Assembly: GCA_016713665.1 (NCBI GenBank)
Contig: JADJOR010000008.1
Coordinates: 62,001 to 126,000 of the forward strand
Direction of reading: 5' to 3'
Source: Deltaproteobacteria bacterium
GTDB lineage: Bacteria; Myxococcota_A; UBA9160; UBA4427
DNA length: 64,000 nucleotides
Below, in pieces: positions 52,603 to 62,360 of the stretch. The position numbers and the translations under genes were made by a program. Within the stretch, counting starts at the first letter, position 1, and every line of letters starts with the position of its first letter. The notes beneath the pieces were generated by a model that worked only from the letters and a program-made list of their open reading frames with translations, was not told where the DNA came from and did no database searches.

Positions 52603-54521
52603 CGAAGGGGCGCTTCCGGACGCGCCTCGGCTCGCCGACCCCGCACGAGCTCCGCCACCGCATCGTGGATGTCCGAGGCCGCGATCCCGACGGTCGCGGC
52701 CGTCTCGCCGTGCTCGATCAGCGCGTCGGGAATCCCGAGCAGCCGCACCGGCACCTCGACCCCCTCTTCCGCCAGCAGCTCGAGCACCGCGCTCCCGAAG
52801 CCGCCCCGGATGCCGTGCTCCTCGACCGTCACGACGGCGCGAGAGCGGCGCGCGAGCTCGAGGATCCGCTCGCGGTCGAGGGGCTTCACGAAGCGCGCGT
52901 TCAGCACCGCACAGGCGATGCCCTCCGCCGCGAGCTCGGCGGCCGCCTCGAGCGCCGGATGCGCCGTCGTCCCGATCGCGAAAATGACCGCGTCGTCGCC
53001 GTCGCGCAGCAGCTCGGCGCGCCCGATCGCGAGCGGCTTCACGTCGGGATCGAGCGGGACCCCGAGCCCGGACCCGCGCGGGAAGCGCACGGCCGCGGGA
53101 CCGGGATATTCGATCGCCGTCCGCAGCAGATGCTGCAGCTCGTTCTCGTCCTTCGGCGCCATCACGAGGGCGTTCGGCAGCATGCGGAAGTACGCGAAGT
53201 CGTAGAGCCCCTGATGGGTCGCGCCATCGGCGCCGACGAGGCCCGCGCGGTCGAGGGCGAAGGTCACGTCGAGGTTCTGCAGGCAGACGTCGTGGACGAC
53301 CTGGTCGAAGGCGCGCTGCAGGAAGGTCGAGTAGATCGCGACGACCGGCTTCATGCCCTCGGCGGCGAGGCCGGCGGCGAAGGTGACCGCGTGCTGCTCG
53401 GCGATGCCGACGTCGTAGAAGCGCTTCGGGAGCGCGCGGGCGAAGCGGTCGAGGCCGGTGCCCGAGGCCATGGCGGCGGTGATCGCGACGATGCGCTCGT
53501 CTTCGCGGGCGAGGCGGATGAGCGTGTCGGCGAAGACGTTGGTGTAGGTCGGCGGGGCCTGCCGCGTCGGCGCGAACTGGCCCGACTCGACGTCGAAGCG
53601 GCCGACGCCGTGGTACTTGAGCGGATCGGCCTCGGCGGGGGCGTAGCCGTGGCCCTTCTCGGTGATGGCGTGGATCAGGACCGGGCCGGAGCCCTGGGCG
53701 ACCATCTCCTTCACGTTCTCGAAGGTCTCGAGCACGACGTCGAGGCGGTGGCCCTGGATCGGGCCGACATAACGGAAGCCGAGCGCCTCGAAGAGCAGCC
53801 CGGGCGAGAAGAAGACCTTGAGCGACTCCTCGGCCTTGCGCGCCCAGTGGAGCATGTCGCCGGGCATGCCGGAGAGGAACTCCCGCGCCCAGCCCTTCAT
53901 GCGGCGCACCATCGGCGCCGAGAGCTTCCTCGAGAGATAGGACGAGAGCGCGCCGACGTTCGGGTCGATCGACATCTCGTTGTCGTTCAGCACGACGATC
54001 AGGTTCTTCTCGCCGATGTGGCCCGCATGATTCAGGGCCTCGAAGGCCATGCCCGCCGTCATCGCGCCGTCGCCGATCAGCGCGATCACGACGCCCGGCT
54101 CGCCCTTGTGATGTTTGGCGCGGGCCATGCCGAGGGCGGCGGAGATCGAGGTCCCGGCGTGGCCGGCGCCGAAGTGATCGAACTCCGACTCGCTGCGGCG
54201 CAGGAACTTCGACATGCCCTCGCGCTGCCCGATCGAGTCGAAGTCCTCACGGCGGCCGGTCAGCATCTTGTGGGCGTAGCCCTGATGGCCGACGTCGAGG
54301 ATCAGGCGATCCTGCGGCGTGTCGAAGACGTAGTGGATCGCGGTGATCAGCTCGACGGCGCCGAGGGAGGACGCGAGATGGCCGCCGGTCTGGGAGACGC
54401 GGGCGAGGATCTCGTCGCGGATCTCCTGGGCGACCTGGGGAACGGCCTCGCGCGGAAGCTTGCGCAGATCGGACGGGCGCTCGATCGAGGGGAGCAGCTT
54501 CGCGCCTTCGTTCTCGCTCAT
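52599..54521 (-). CDS. dxs: 1-deoxy-D-xylulose-5-phosphate synthase
   Basis: 640 residues, full length. Thiamine diphosphate binding GDGAMTAG (150-157) with NDNEMS, His49 and His79 and the pyrimidine-domain Glu and RGS motif RFPRGSGLGV are seen. It makes DXP from pyruvate and glyceraldehyde 3-phosphate, the entry to the MEP isoprenoid pathway. The ATG overlaps the ispA stop (ATGA). It sits between ispA and tlyA in the usual arrangement. Confidence 0.97.
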   Translation of the reverse strand: MSENEGAKLLPSIERPSDLRKLPREAVPQVAQEIRDEILARVSQTGGHLASSLGAVELITAIHYVFDTPQDRLILDVGHQGYAHKMLTGRREDFDSIGQREGMSKFLRRSESEFDHFGAGHAGTSISAALGMARAKHHKGEPGVVIALIGDGAMTAGMAFEALNHAGHIGEKNLIVVLNDNEMSIDPNVGALSSYLSRKLSAPMVRRMKGWAREFLSGMPGDMLHWARKAEESLKVFFSPGLLFEALGFRYVGPIQGHRLDVVLETFENVKEMVAQGSGPVLIHAITEKGHGYAPAEADPLKYHGVGRFDVESGQFAPTRQAPPTYTNVFADTLIRLAREDERIVAITAAMASGTGLDRFARALPKRFYDVGIAEQHAVTFAAGLAAEGMKPVVAIYSTFLQRAFDQVVHDVCLQNLDVTFALDRAGLVGADGATHQGLYDFAYFRMLPNALVMAPKDENELQHLLRTAIEYPGPAAVRFPRGSGLGVPLDPDVKPLAIGRAELLRDGDDAVIFAIGTTAHPALEAAAELAAEGIACAVLNARFVKPLDRERILELARRSRAVVTVEEHGIRGGFGSAVLELLAEEGVEVPVRLLGIPDALIEHGETAATVGIAASDIHDAVAELVRGRRAEARPEAPLR

Positions 54522-55384
54522 CGTCGCCTCCGCACCGCGAAGCGCGCCAGCTCCCGCAGCGCCATCGCCCGCTCGCCAAAGCCCTCGATCCGCTCGAGCG
54601 CCCGCTCGACGAGCCCCTCGGCGCCCGCCCGCGCGTCGCCCTGGCCCTGCAGGCGCAGGATGCTCGCCGCCTCGGCGCTGTCGGCGTCGAGCAGATCGTC
54701 GGCGATCTGGAACGCGACGCCGACGTCCCGCGCAAACGCCTCGAGCCGCCCGCGCTCGTCGTCGTTCGCTCCGCCGAGCGCAGCACCCCCGACGATCGCC
54801 GCCTGGAAGAGCGCCGCCGTCTTGCGCTCATGGATGGAAGCGAGGCGGACATGGTCGGCTCCGCCCTTGCCCGCGGACTTCACCGCCTCGAAGGCGAGAT
54901 CGTCCTGCTGGCCGCCGACCAGCCCCTCGGCGCCGATCGCCCGGGCCAGGCGGCCCACGACGAATAACATCCGCGCCGGATCCGCCGCGGCGACCGGATC
55001 CTCCGCCAGGACCGCGAAGGCCTCGCTCTGGAGCGCGTCGCCCGCGAGCACGGCCGTCGCCTCGTCGAAGGCGACGTGGACCGTCGGCCGCCCGCGGCGC
55101 CAGTCGTCGTCGTCCATGCAGGGCAGATCGTCGTGGACCAGCGAATACGTATGGATCAGCTCGACGGCCACCGCGAGGGGCAGCGCCGCCCGCGCCCGTC
55201 CGCCGACGGCCTCGGCCGCCGCGAGGGCAAAGACGGGTCGCAATCGCTTGCCGCCGGGAAAGAGCAGATGGCGCATCGCGCCCGAGAGCGGGGCCGGAAC
55301 CCGATCCGAGGCGCGCTCGAAGCGCGCCTCGATCGCGGCATCGATCTGCGGGATCCGCTCCGCCATGTAGGCTTCGACGTCCAC
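54518..55384 (-). CDS. ispA: Farnesyl/geranylgeranyl diphosphate synthase
   Basis: A 288-residue trans-prenyltransferase. The first Asp-rich motif DDLPCMDDDD (85-94) and the second DDLLD (229-233) are visible with GGKRLRP and the RRGRP element. The long first-motif spacing (DDx4D) is typical of bacterial FPP/GGPP synthases. It condenses IPP and DMAPP units in the cytoplasm. The start is GTG. It lies between xseB and dxs, a common arrangement. Confidence 0.95.
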   Translation of the reverse strand: MDVEAYMAERIPQIDAAIEARFERASDRVPAPLSGAMRHLLFPGGKRLRPVFALAAAEAVGGRARAALPLAVAVELIHTYSLVHDDLPCMDDDDWRRGRPTVHVAFDEATAVLAGDALQSEAFAVLAEDPVAAADPARMLFVVGRLARAIGAEGLVGGQQDDLAFEAVKSAGKGGADHVRLASIHERKTAALFQAAIVGGAALGGANDDERGRLEAFARDVGVAFQIADDLLDADSAEAASILRLQGQGDARAGAEGLVERALERIEGFGERAMALRELARFAVRRRR

Positions 55385-55393
55385 GGCGAACCC

Positions 55394-55717
55394 CTAACGC
55401 TCCCCATCCAGGTCTTCGGGATCGTCGCCGCCGGCGTCGAAGGCTTCGACGCGCACACCCGATCCGCCCCGCTCGGCCATCAGGATCTCGATCCGCCGCT
55501 CCGCAGCATCGAGGGTCGCGGCACATTGCCGCGACAGCTTGACCCCGGACTCGAAGGCCTCGAGCGCCTGCTCGAGGGGCAGATCGCCCGACTCGAGCCG
55601 ACCCACGACGGCTTCGAGCTCGGCCAGCGCCCCTTCGAAGGAGGGCGCAGCCGGCTCCGCCGCCCGGGCCTCGCCGACATCTTCCGCCTCGCCCGAACTC
55701 CGCCTGGACCGCGCCAT
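55394..55717 (-). CDS. xseB: Exodeoxyribonuclease VII small subunit
   Basis: A 107-residue protein with the XseB core: SFEGALAELEAVVGRLESGD and LPLEQALEAFESGVKLSRQC. It binds XseA and controls degradation of single-stranded DNA. The N- and C-terminal extensions are Glu/Asp-rich and not conserved. It ends 9 bases before ispA; xseA lies upstream, separated by 107 bases. Confidence 0.95.
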   Translation of the reverse strand: MARSRRSSGEAEDVGEARAAEPAAPSFEGALAELEAVVGRLESGDLPLEQALEAFESGVKLSRQCAATLDAAERRIEILMAERGGSGVRVEAFDAGGDDPEDLDGER

Positions 55718-55824
55718 GAATCGGCGACTCTAACGGCGACACCCCGCCCCGTCAACGCGAACAAACATGCGAACTGCCTTCAAAATCGCGGGTTTATCGG
55801 CGATCGAGCGAGGCGCTGCGCGGC

Positions 55825-57066
55825 TCAGGCGGGGTCGCGATCGGAGGCTTCGACGCGGGCGACGAGACGGCCCTCGGCGAGCCGGATGTCGAGGCGCTCG
55901 GCGGGCGCCACGTCGAGCGCCGAGCGCACGATGCGTCCGTCGCGGGCGCGCCGGACCAGCGCGTAGCCGCGGGCCAGCACACCGAGGGGCGAGAGCGCGT
56001 CGAGGCGCGCCGCCCCCTCGACGAAGCGGCGGCGGGATCGCTCGAGCTGCCGGAGGATCGCCGTCTCGATCGCCGCCCGGGCCCGCGCCTCGCGACTGCG
56101 CGCGCGCTCGACGCGGGCGCTCGGGCTGCGGGCCGACAGCGCCTCGAGGTCGTGGGCGAGCCGACCGCGGGCGCGCTCGATGCGGCCGGCGACCAGACCG
56201 AGGAGCCGGCGTCGATCGCGCTCGACGACCCGAGCGAGGGCGGCGCGATCCGGCGTCGCGAGCATCGCCGCGGCGGAGGGCGTCGCCGCGCGGGCGTCCG
56301 CCACGAGGTCGGCGATCGTGACGTCCGTCTCGTGTCCGACGCCGGCGATGACCGGGATTCGCGACGTACGCAAAGCCCGCGCCACGACCTCGCTGTTGAA
56401 GGCCTGCAGATCCTCGAGCGATCCCCCGCCCCGCACGAGCAGCACGACGTCGACGTCCTCGAAGCGCGCGATGCGGGCGAGCGCCGCCACGATCTCCCCG
56501 GGCGCCGCATCCCCCTGGACCAGGCAGGGCGAGATCAGGATCGGAATCCCGGGAAAGCGCTGCGCCGTCACCTCGAGCACGTCGCGCAGGGCCGCGCCCG
56601 ATGGCGACGTCACGACGCCGATCCGCCGCGGATGGACCGGGATCGCGCGCTTGCTCGCCGGATCGAAGAGCCCCTCCGCCTCGAGCCGACGACGCAGCTG
56701 CTCGAAGGCGAGCTGAAGCGCGCCGACCCCGCGCGGCTCGACCCCGCGCACGATCAGCTGCAGATCGCCCCGCGTGGCGTAGATCGAGACCTCCGCCTCG
56801 ACGACGACCTCGAGCCCCTCCTCGAGGGCGAAGCGCAAGCGCGTCGCCGAGCCGCGGAAGAGCGCCGCGCGGATCTGGCCGTCCGCGTCCTTCAACGTGA
56901 AGTAGGCGTGCCCCGAGCGGGCGAGATGCAGATTGCTGATCTCGCCCATCACGAGGACACGACCGACGTGGTGCTCGAAGAGACCCGACAGCCCCGCGAG
57001 CAGCTGACCGACCCCGAGAATCGGCCGCTCCACGGGTGTGCGCGGCGGCGGTCGGATCGGCCCCAC
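55825..57066 (-). CDS. xseA: Exodeoxyribonuclease VII large subunit
   Basis: 413 residues. An OB-fold (VMGEISNLHLARSGHAYFTLKD) is followed by the nuclease core: RRIGVVTSPSGAALRDVL, VVLLVRGGGSLEDL and AGVGHETDVTIADLVADAR. The C-terminal half is a coiled helical domain that binds XseB. The start is GTG, six bases after the ctpA stop. Together with XseB it degrades single-stranded DNA to oligonucleotides. Confidence 0.96.
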   Translation of the reverse strand: MGPIRPPPRTPVERPILGVGQLLAGLSGLFEHHVGRVLVMGEISNLHLARSGHAYFTLKDADGQIRAALFRGSATRLRFALEEGLEVVVEAEVSIYATRGDLQLIVRGVEPRGVGALQLAFEQLRRRLEAEGLFDPASKRAIPVHPRRIGVVTSPSGAALRDVLEVTAQRFPGIPILISPCLVQGDAAPGEIVAALARIARFEDVDVVLLVRGGGSLEDLQAFNSEVVARALRTSRIPVIAGVGHETDVTIADLVADARAATPSAAAMLATPDRAALARVVERDRRRLLGLVAGRIERARGRLAHDLEALSARSPSARVERARSREARARAAIETAILRQLERSRRRFVEGAARLDALSPLGVLARGYALVRRARDGRIVRSALDVAPAERLDIRLAEGRLVARVEASDRDPA

Positions 57067-57072
57067 CCGGGC

Positions 57073-58714
57073 TCAGTTCGCCGCCGGCTTCGGCGCGGGC
57101 ACGGGCGCAGCCGGGACCGGCGCGACGGCCGGCTTCGCGGCGGGCTCCGGGGCCGCAGCGCGCTCGACCGCCGCGGTCTCGGCGGGCTTCACGCGCTGGG
57201 CGCGCAGATCGTCGAAATACTGCCAGGTCTTCAGGACCTCGACGGCGCGCGCGAGCTGGACGTCGACCGCCGGGCGCTCCTCGGCCGCAGCGGCGCTCCC
57301 GTCCGCGGCTCCATCGGCGCCCTTCTTCCCCGCTCCGCCCTTGCGCTCGTCGCCGCCCTTCGGCGCATCGGCCGGCCCATCGGCCGGCGCGTCCCGCGGG
57401 CGAAGCGCCTTCGGCGCCGGGCCAGCGCGGCGACGGCCGGCTGATCGGGATCGGCGCATCGAGCTTGCGGCCCTTCGCGTCGCCCTGGGTGAAGTGGCCG
57501 TCGAGATCGCTCTCGCGCATCCGGCGGCGATTCGGGAGGCCGAGCTCGGGCGCCTCGCCGGGATCGACCTCGATGTCGGGCTGGATGCCGACCTCCTGGA
57601 TCGAGCGACCCGCCGGTGTGTAGTAGAGCGCCGTCGTGAGGCGCAGCCCGGCGCCGCCCTCGAGCGGATAGACGGTCTGCACCGATCCCTTCCCGAAGGT
57701 CGACTGGCCGAGGACGATCGCGCGATGACGATCCTGCAGGGCGCCGGCGACGATCTCCGACGCCGAGGCGCTGCCCTCGTTCACGAGCACGACGATCGGA
57801 TAATCGCCGCCGGAGACGGTCGCGTCGGAGCGGTACTCGGTCCGCTCGCTCGCATTGCGGCCCTGGGTGTAGACGACGAGCCCTTCGCCGAGCCAGTGGT
57901 CCGCCATCTCGACGGCCTGGTTGAGCAGGCCGCCCGGGTTGTCGCGCAGGTCGACGACGAGGCCCTTCAGCCCGCTCCCGTTCTCCTGCTCGAGACGCTC
58001 GAGCTGCTGGCCCACGTCCTGCCCCGTGCGCTCCTGGAACGACGAGACGCGCAGATGGCCGATGCCGGGCTCGACGAGCTTCGAGCGAACGGAGGCGACG
58101 GTCACCGTGTCGCGCTGGATGTCGAAGCGCCGGGGCTCGGTCATGCCCTCGCGCAGGACGTAGATCGAGATGGTCGTGCCCTTGCGGCCGCGCATCAGCG
58201 CGACGGCCTCGACGAGGGACATCTCCGCGGTGCCCCGGCAGGGCTCGGTCCACTCCGCGGGCTTCTCCGTCGGGCAGATCGACGCGATGCGGTCGCGGGC
58301 CTTGATGCCGGCGCGCTGGGCGGGGGTTCCTTCGATCGGCGAGACGACCTCGATGTACTCGCCGGTCGCCTTCGAGATCTCGATGCCGAGGCCGTGGAAC
58401 TCGCCCTTCGTCTCGACCTGCATCTCGTCGAACTCGGAGGGCTCCATGAAGGACGAATGCGGATCGAGGCCCTGGAGCAGGCCCCGCATCGCGCTCTGGA
58501 GCAGCTCGTGCTCGTCGACCGGCTCGACGTAATGGTTGCGGATCAGCTCGAGGATGCTCGTGAAGAGCGAGAGGTCCTCGTAGCGCTGGGCGGCGTTGGC
58601 CGACGTGCCCGCGGCCCCCGCCGACGACTCGGCCTGGCCGACGAGGGTCGTCGCGGCGATCGCGACCGCGATGCCGCACGCAAAAGGAGCCAGGAAGTTC
58701 GGTGTCCGCCGCAT
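57073..58714 (-). CDS. ctpA: C-terminal processing peptidase, probable frameshift
   Basis: An S41 protease with a signal peptide (about 1-27), PDZ domain (GEFHGLGIEISKATGEYIEVV) and catalytic core: Ser in VNEGSASASEI (312-321) and Lys342 in TFGKGSVQ. The PDZ holds an extra Cys pair (Cys147, Cys159), likely a disulfide. After KLDAPIPI (about 57443) the starting frame turns Arg/Gly-rich and runs to 55730. The frame one base later gives the true C-terminus, including DVQLARAVEVLKTWQYFDDL, with the stop at 57073. One extra base near 57395-57445 explains it. It lies downstream of envC-ftsX-ftsE. Confidence 0.88.
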
Positions 58715-58867
58715 TCTCGAGTCCGTCCTCTCGCACGGGCCCTCTGCCTGGCCCGGCGTAGCGCCCCATCGCAGGGCGGGAAAACCGGCGCAGACACTAG
58801 CAGGCGATGCACGCGATCGAAGAGCGCGCAGCCACCCCGCCGTCGGCGTCGATGCGATGCGTTCGCT

Positions 58868-60007
58868 TCACTCGCCCGCGAGCCACGGGGCGGGGTCGAT
58901 CGGCGAGCCGCCCTTGCGCAGCTCGAAATAGAGGCTCGGCCCGGCGAGCGAGCCCGTCTCACCGACCGTCCCGATCGGCTGACCGGCCAACACGACGTCG
59001 TCGACCTGGACCTGGATCTCGTCGAGATGACCGGAGACGGAGTGGTAGGCGTCACCATGGTCGATGATCACGATGCGCCCGTAGCCCCGGAACCAGCCGG
59101 CGAAGCGGACGATCCCCCGCGCGACGCTGCGCACCGGCTCGCCCGCCTGCGCCGCGAAGTCGACGCCGTTGCGTTGGGTCTCGGTCTGGAACTCGGGATC
59201 GACCACACGGCCGAAGCGCTGGGCGATCGGGGCCTCGACGGGGGCGACGAGCGCGCCGCGCACGAGCCCGCCCTCGCCCTGCGGCACGCCGCCGCTCGAA
59301 GCGTCGCCCCGGGCGCCCAGGGAGCGGATCGTCGCCTCGAGGGCCTGCGCCGCCTGCTCGAGCTCGACGAGCAGCCGCCGCTCGCTCGTGCGATCGCGTC
59401 GGACGCGGCCGAGGATCGACGCCTTGCTGCGCCGCTCGCCATCGAGGCTCGCGACGAGGCGCGAGAGCCGCGCCGTCGCCTCCTCGCGCTTGGCGACCAG
59501 GGCGTTCGCCTCGGCCTCGATCGCGGCGAAGGCGTCGCGCTCGCTCGCCGAACGGGCCACGAGCAGCGCGTCCTGGCGCACGAGCAGCCGCAAGGCAGCG
59601 ACCCGCGCCATCAGATCCCGCAGCGAGCTCGCCGCGAAGAGCACCCGCACCGGCCCGATCTCGCCGCCGCGATAGAGCGCGACCGCCCGGGCCGAGAGCG
59701 CGCGGCGCGTCGCCGCGAGCCGGAGACGGGCCTGCTCGAGCTGCGGGCGAACCACGTCGAGCCGCGCCCTCGCCTCGGCGACGTCGCGCCGCGCCGCGTC
59801 GCGCTCGCGCAGGCCGTCGGCGAGGCGGCGATCGACCGCCTCGAGCTCCTCGAGGATGGCGCGCTCGGTCGCCTCGTGGCCGGTCACGCGCTCGCGGCTC
59901 TCTTCGATCTTCTCGCGCAGGCCCTCGAGCTCGGCCGCGCGATCGGCCGCGCGGATGGGCGTGGGCAGGAGGGCGAGCACGAGTCCGAGGACCGCGGCCC
60001 GTCTCAA
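58868..60007 (-). CDS. envC: EnvC-like murein hydrolase activator
   Basis: 379 residues: a signal peptide (about 1-22), a long coiled coil (25-225) and a C-terminal M23/LytM domain (RNGVDFAAQAGEPVRSVARG, IVIIDHGDAYHSVSGHL, SLYFELRKGG). The zinc-site His of active M23 proteases is replaced in two places (the first ligand and the LYFE His), as in EnvC, which activates amidases rather than cutting itself. The start is TTG at 60007, overlapping the ftsX stop. FtsE-FtsX-EnvC is a known septation module, so this is a good match. Confidence 0.9.
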   Translation of the reverse strand: MRRAAVLGLVLALLPTPIRAADRAAELEGLREKIEESRERVTGHEATERAILEELEAVDRRLADGLRERDAARRDVAEARARLDVVRPQLEQARLRLAATRRALSARAVALYRGGEIGPVRVLFAASSLRDLMARVAALRLLVRQDALLVARSASERDAFAAIEAEANALVAKREEATARLSRLVASLDGERRSKASILGRVRRDRTSERRLLVELEQAAQALEATIRSLGARGDASSGGVPQGEGGLVRGALVAPVEAPIAQRFGRVVDPEFQTETQRNGVDFAAQAGEPVRSVARGIVRFAGWFRGYGRIVIIDHGDAYHSVSGHLDEIQVQVDDVVLAGQPIGTVGETGSLAGPSLYFELRKGGSPIDPAPWLAGE

Positions 60008-60909
60008 GACGTGCCCTTCCAGCCGACGAGCGCCGTGATCGAGCCGAGCAGCCCGAGGCCGGCGCCGGCCGCGACGAGGGCGATCGATTGCCCCTTCGTG
60101 AAGAACGCGAGGCCGGCCCGACCGAGCACGAGCTCGAGGCCGTACTCGAGCTGGGACTGCAGCAGCGAGAAGGTCGCGAAGACGAGAAAGAGGGCGAGCA
60201 AGCCGCCGAGCAGGCCCTGGATCGTTCCCTCGAGCAGGAAGGGCACGCGCACGAAGGTCCGGCTCGCCCCGACCAGCGCCAGGATGTCGAGCTCGTCGCG
60301 CCGGGCGTAGATCGCGAGCCGGATCGTGTTGGCGACGATCAGGAGCGCGGCGAGCCCGAGCACCGTCCCGAGCCCGAGAGCGATCCCGCGCACGAGGGCG
60401 ATCGCGCGCGCGTAGCCCTCGATCCATTCCTGGCCGTGGGCGAGCTCGGTGACGCCGGGCAGATCGGCGAGGACGGCCTCGACCCGCTCGACCCCCGCCT
60501 CCGTTCGCGCCGCGGGCACGAGGCGGATCTCGAGCGCGGGCGGCAGCGGATTCTCCTCGAGCCCCGAGAGCAGGTCGCCGCTGCCCGCGATCTTCTCGAA
60601 GCGGAGCAGCGCCTCCTCTTTCGTCACGAGCGTCGCCGTCGCGACGTCGTCCTCCTGCGAGACGCGGGCGACGAGCTCCCGCTGGCTCGCCTCGGAGAGC
60701 GCCGGGTCGAGATAGGCCGTCATCCCGAGCTCCGCGCCGAACTCGTCGAGCAGACTCGCCATGTTGCCGACGAGCAGCCACGCGCTCCCGACCAGGACCA
60801 GCACGACGGCGATCGTGAGCACCGCGAGCAGGCTCGTCGTGCTCGCCCGCCGGATGCCCCGCGCCGCGTTCGCCAGCGCGATGCCGATCAGGATCAGGGC
60901 CCGATTCAC
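60004..60909 (-). CDS. ftsX: Cell division protein FtsX
   Basis: 301 residues with four transmembrane segments (about 27-47, 175-198, 220-245, 272-292) and the large periplasmic loop between the first two. This is an ABC-like subunit without an ATPase. The VLGLAALLIVANTIRLAIYAR to DELDILALVGAS stretch is a diagnostic FtsX signature. It transmits the FtsE ATPase cycle to EnvC in the periplasm. The start is GTG, overlapping the ftsE stop (GTGA). Confidence 0.95.
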   Translation of the reverse strand: MNRALILIGIALANAARGIRRASTTSLLAVLTIAVVLVLVGSAWLLVGNMASLLDEFGAELGMTAYLDPALSEASQRELVARVSQEDDVATATLVTKEEALLRFEKIAGSGDLLSGLEENPLPPALEIRLVPAARTEAGVERVEAVLADLPGVTELAHGQEWIEGYARAIALVRGIALGLGTVLGLAALLIVANTIRLAIYARRDELDILALVGASRTFVRVPFLLEGTIQGLLGGLLALFLVFATFSLLQSQLEYGLELVLGRAGLAFFTKGQSIALVAAGAGLGLLGSITALVGWKGTS

Positions 60910-61637
60910 CGCGCCGCCCCCCGCTCGACACCCGCCGTCGCCGGCAGATCCTCCGCGATCCGCCCGCCCTCGAGGCGGAGCCAGCGCTTGCCGTAGCGCT
61001 CGATCAGCGAGTGGTCGTGGGTCGCGACGACGACGGTCGTGCCGCGGGTCGCCGCCGCGGCGATCAGGTCCATGATCTCGAGCGTCAGCTCGGGATCGAG
61101 ATTGCCCGTCGGCTCGTCGGCGAGCAGGATCTCGGGCTCGTTGACCAGCGCCCGCGCCAGCGCCACGCGCTGCTGCTCACCGCCGGAGAGCGAGCGCGGA
61201 TGGTGGAAGCGGCGGTGCTGCAGGCCGACGGATTTCAGCATCGAGAAGACGCGGTTGCGGGCCTCGCGGCGCGGGGTGCCGATCACGTCGAGGGCGAGGC
61301 GCACGTTCTCCTCGACGGTCCGATCCTCGAGCAGCTTGAAGTCCTGGAACACGACGCCGACGCGCCTTCGCAGCGCCGGGATCGCCCGCGCCCCGAGCCT
61401 CGCCACGTTGCGACCGAGCACGACGATCTGCCCCTCGCTCGGCTGCTCGGCCGCGAAGATCAGCTCGAGCAGCGTCGTCTTGCCCGCGCCCGACGCGCCG
61501 GTCAGGAACACGAACTCGCCGCGGCGGATCTCGAGGGAGACGTCCTGCAGGGCGAATTGCCCGGCCATGTAGGACTTGGAGACGTGGTACAGGCGCACCG
61601 GCGATTCGCCGGGCGCGCTGGTCATGCGACGCCGCAT
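60906..61637 (-). CDS. ftsE: Cell division ATP-binding protein FtsE
   Basis: 243 residues. The ABC motifs are complete: Walker A TGASGAGKTT, signature LSGGEQQRVALARAL, Walker B ILLADEPTGNLD and H-loop ATHDHSLI. It associates with FtsX and FtsZ at the septum. An ATG at 61637 with GGAG five bases ahead was chosen; one at 61625 is also possible. First of the ftsE-ftsX-envC unit. Confidence 0.96.
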   Translation of the reverse strand: MRRRMTSAPGESPVRLYHVSKSYMAGQFALQDVSLEIRRGEFVFLTGASGAGKTTLLELIFAAEQPSEGQIVVLGRNVARLGARAIPALRRRVGVVFQDFKLLEDRTVEENVRLALDVIGTPRREARNRVFSMLKSVGLQHRRFHHPRSLSGGEQQRVALARALVNEPEILLADEPTGNLDPELTLEIMDLIAAAATRGTTVVVATHDHSLIERYGKRWLRLEGGRIAEDLPATAGVERGAAR

Positions 61638-61724
61638 CGACGCTCCACCCGGCGGGTCCGTCCGCGCCCCCGATCGCCGGCGCCCCGTCTCAGGGGCCTC
61701 ATCGAAGCCGTCGCCCGTCCGCCG

Positions 61725-62360
61725 TCATGGCTTCGGCTGCCGCTTCCGCTTGCGCGCGTTCTCGACCAGATATTCGAGCACGACCTCGTCGAGGGGCTTC
61801 TCGGAGACGACGCGCTCGCCGAAGACCCGCGCGAGCCCCGAGCTCGAGTCGCGCTTGTCCGGGGTCACCGCCGTCCGCTCCGCCGTCGCCCGCCCGGCCG
61901 CGACCGGCCGGCTCGCCGAAGCCCCGGTCGCCGCACTCGCCGATCCGTTCGCAGACGTGCTCACCGACGCGCTCGCCGATCGGGCCGCCGGCTCCGAGGC
62001 CGGGCCCGGGGAAGGCGTCGAGGCGCGGCGGCCGAGTCCGGGCGTCTGGTCGGTCGCCGAGCTGCTCGAATCCCCCGCGAAGATCGCCGCGCCGAGCCGT
62101 TCGCGGATCGCACGATCGTGCTCGCCGCGGGAGAGCTGCTTCAGCATCGCCTTGTGCTGGCTCTCCATCAGCCTGCGGACGGCGCCTTCGAGATCCGCCT
62201 CGCTGAGCAGGTCCGTGTAGTCGCTCTTGACCGAGGCGATGATGTTGCCGCCATGGAAGAGATGCGTGATGACGTGGGGATTCGCGCGACCCGAGTCTTC
62301 CGTCTGGACGTGGAAGACGACGTCGCGATGCCGAAAATTGGTGTTGAAGCCCAGCTGCAT
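61725..62360 (-). CDS. Unknown protein with conserved N-terminal domain
   Basis: 211 residues. The first 80 residues (MQLGFNTNFRHRDVVFHVQT, then EDSGRANPHVITHLFHGGNI, SVKSDYTDLLSEADLEGAVR and RLMESQHKAMLKQLSRGEHD) are recognisable as a family I have seen in deltaproteobacterial genomes as hypothetical. The middle is a Ser/Ala/Gly-rich linker, and the end is a basic helix (EYLVENARKRKRQPKP). No catalytic or membrane element is seen. The start at 62360 is a choice; an ATG at 62417 lacks a good site. Confidence 0.7.
   Translation of the reverse strand: MQLGFNTNFRHRDVVFHVQTEDSGRANPHVITHLFHGGNIIASVKSDYTDLLSEADLEGAVRRLMESQHKAMLKQLSRGEHDRAIRERLGAAIFAGDSSSSATDQTPGLGRRASTPSPGPASEPAARSASASVSTSANGSASAATGASASRPVAAGRATAERTAVTPDKRDSSSGLARVFGERVVSEKPLDEVVLEYLVENARKRKRQPKP

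Noticed and set aside
57038..60310. A plus-strand frame of 1090 codons
   Set aside because: It is antisense to ctpA and envC, with composition of GC-rich shadow frames and no motif.
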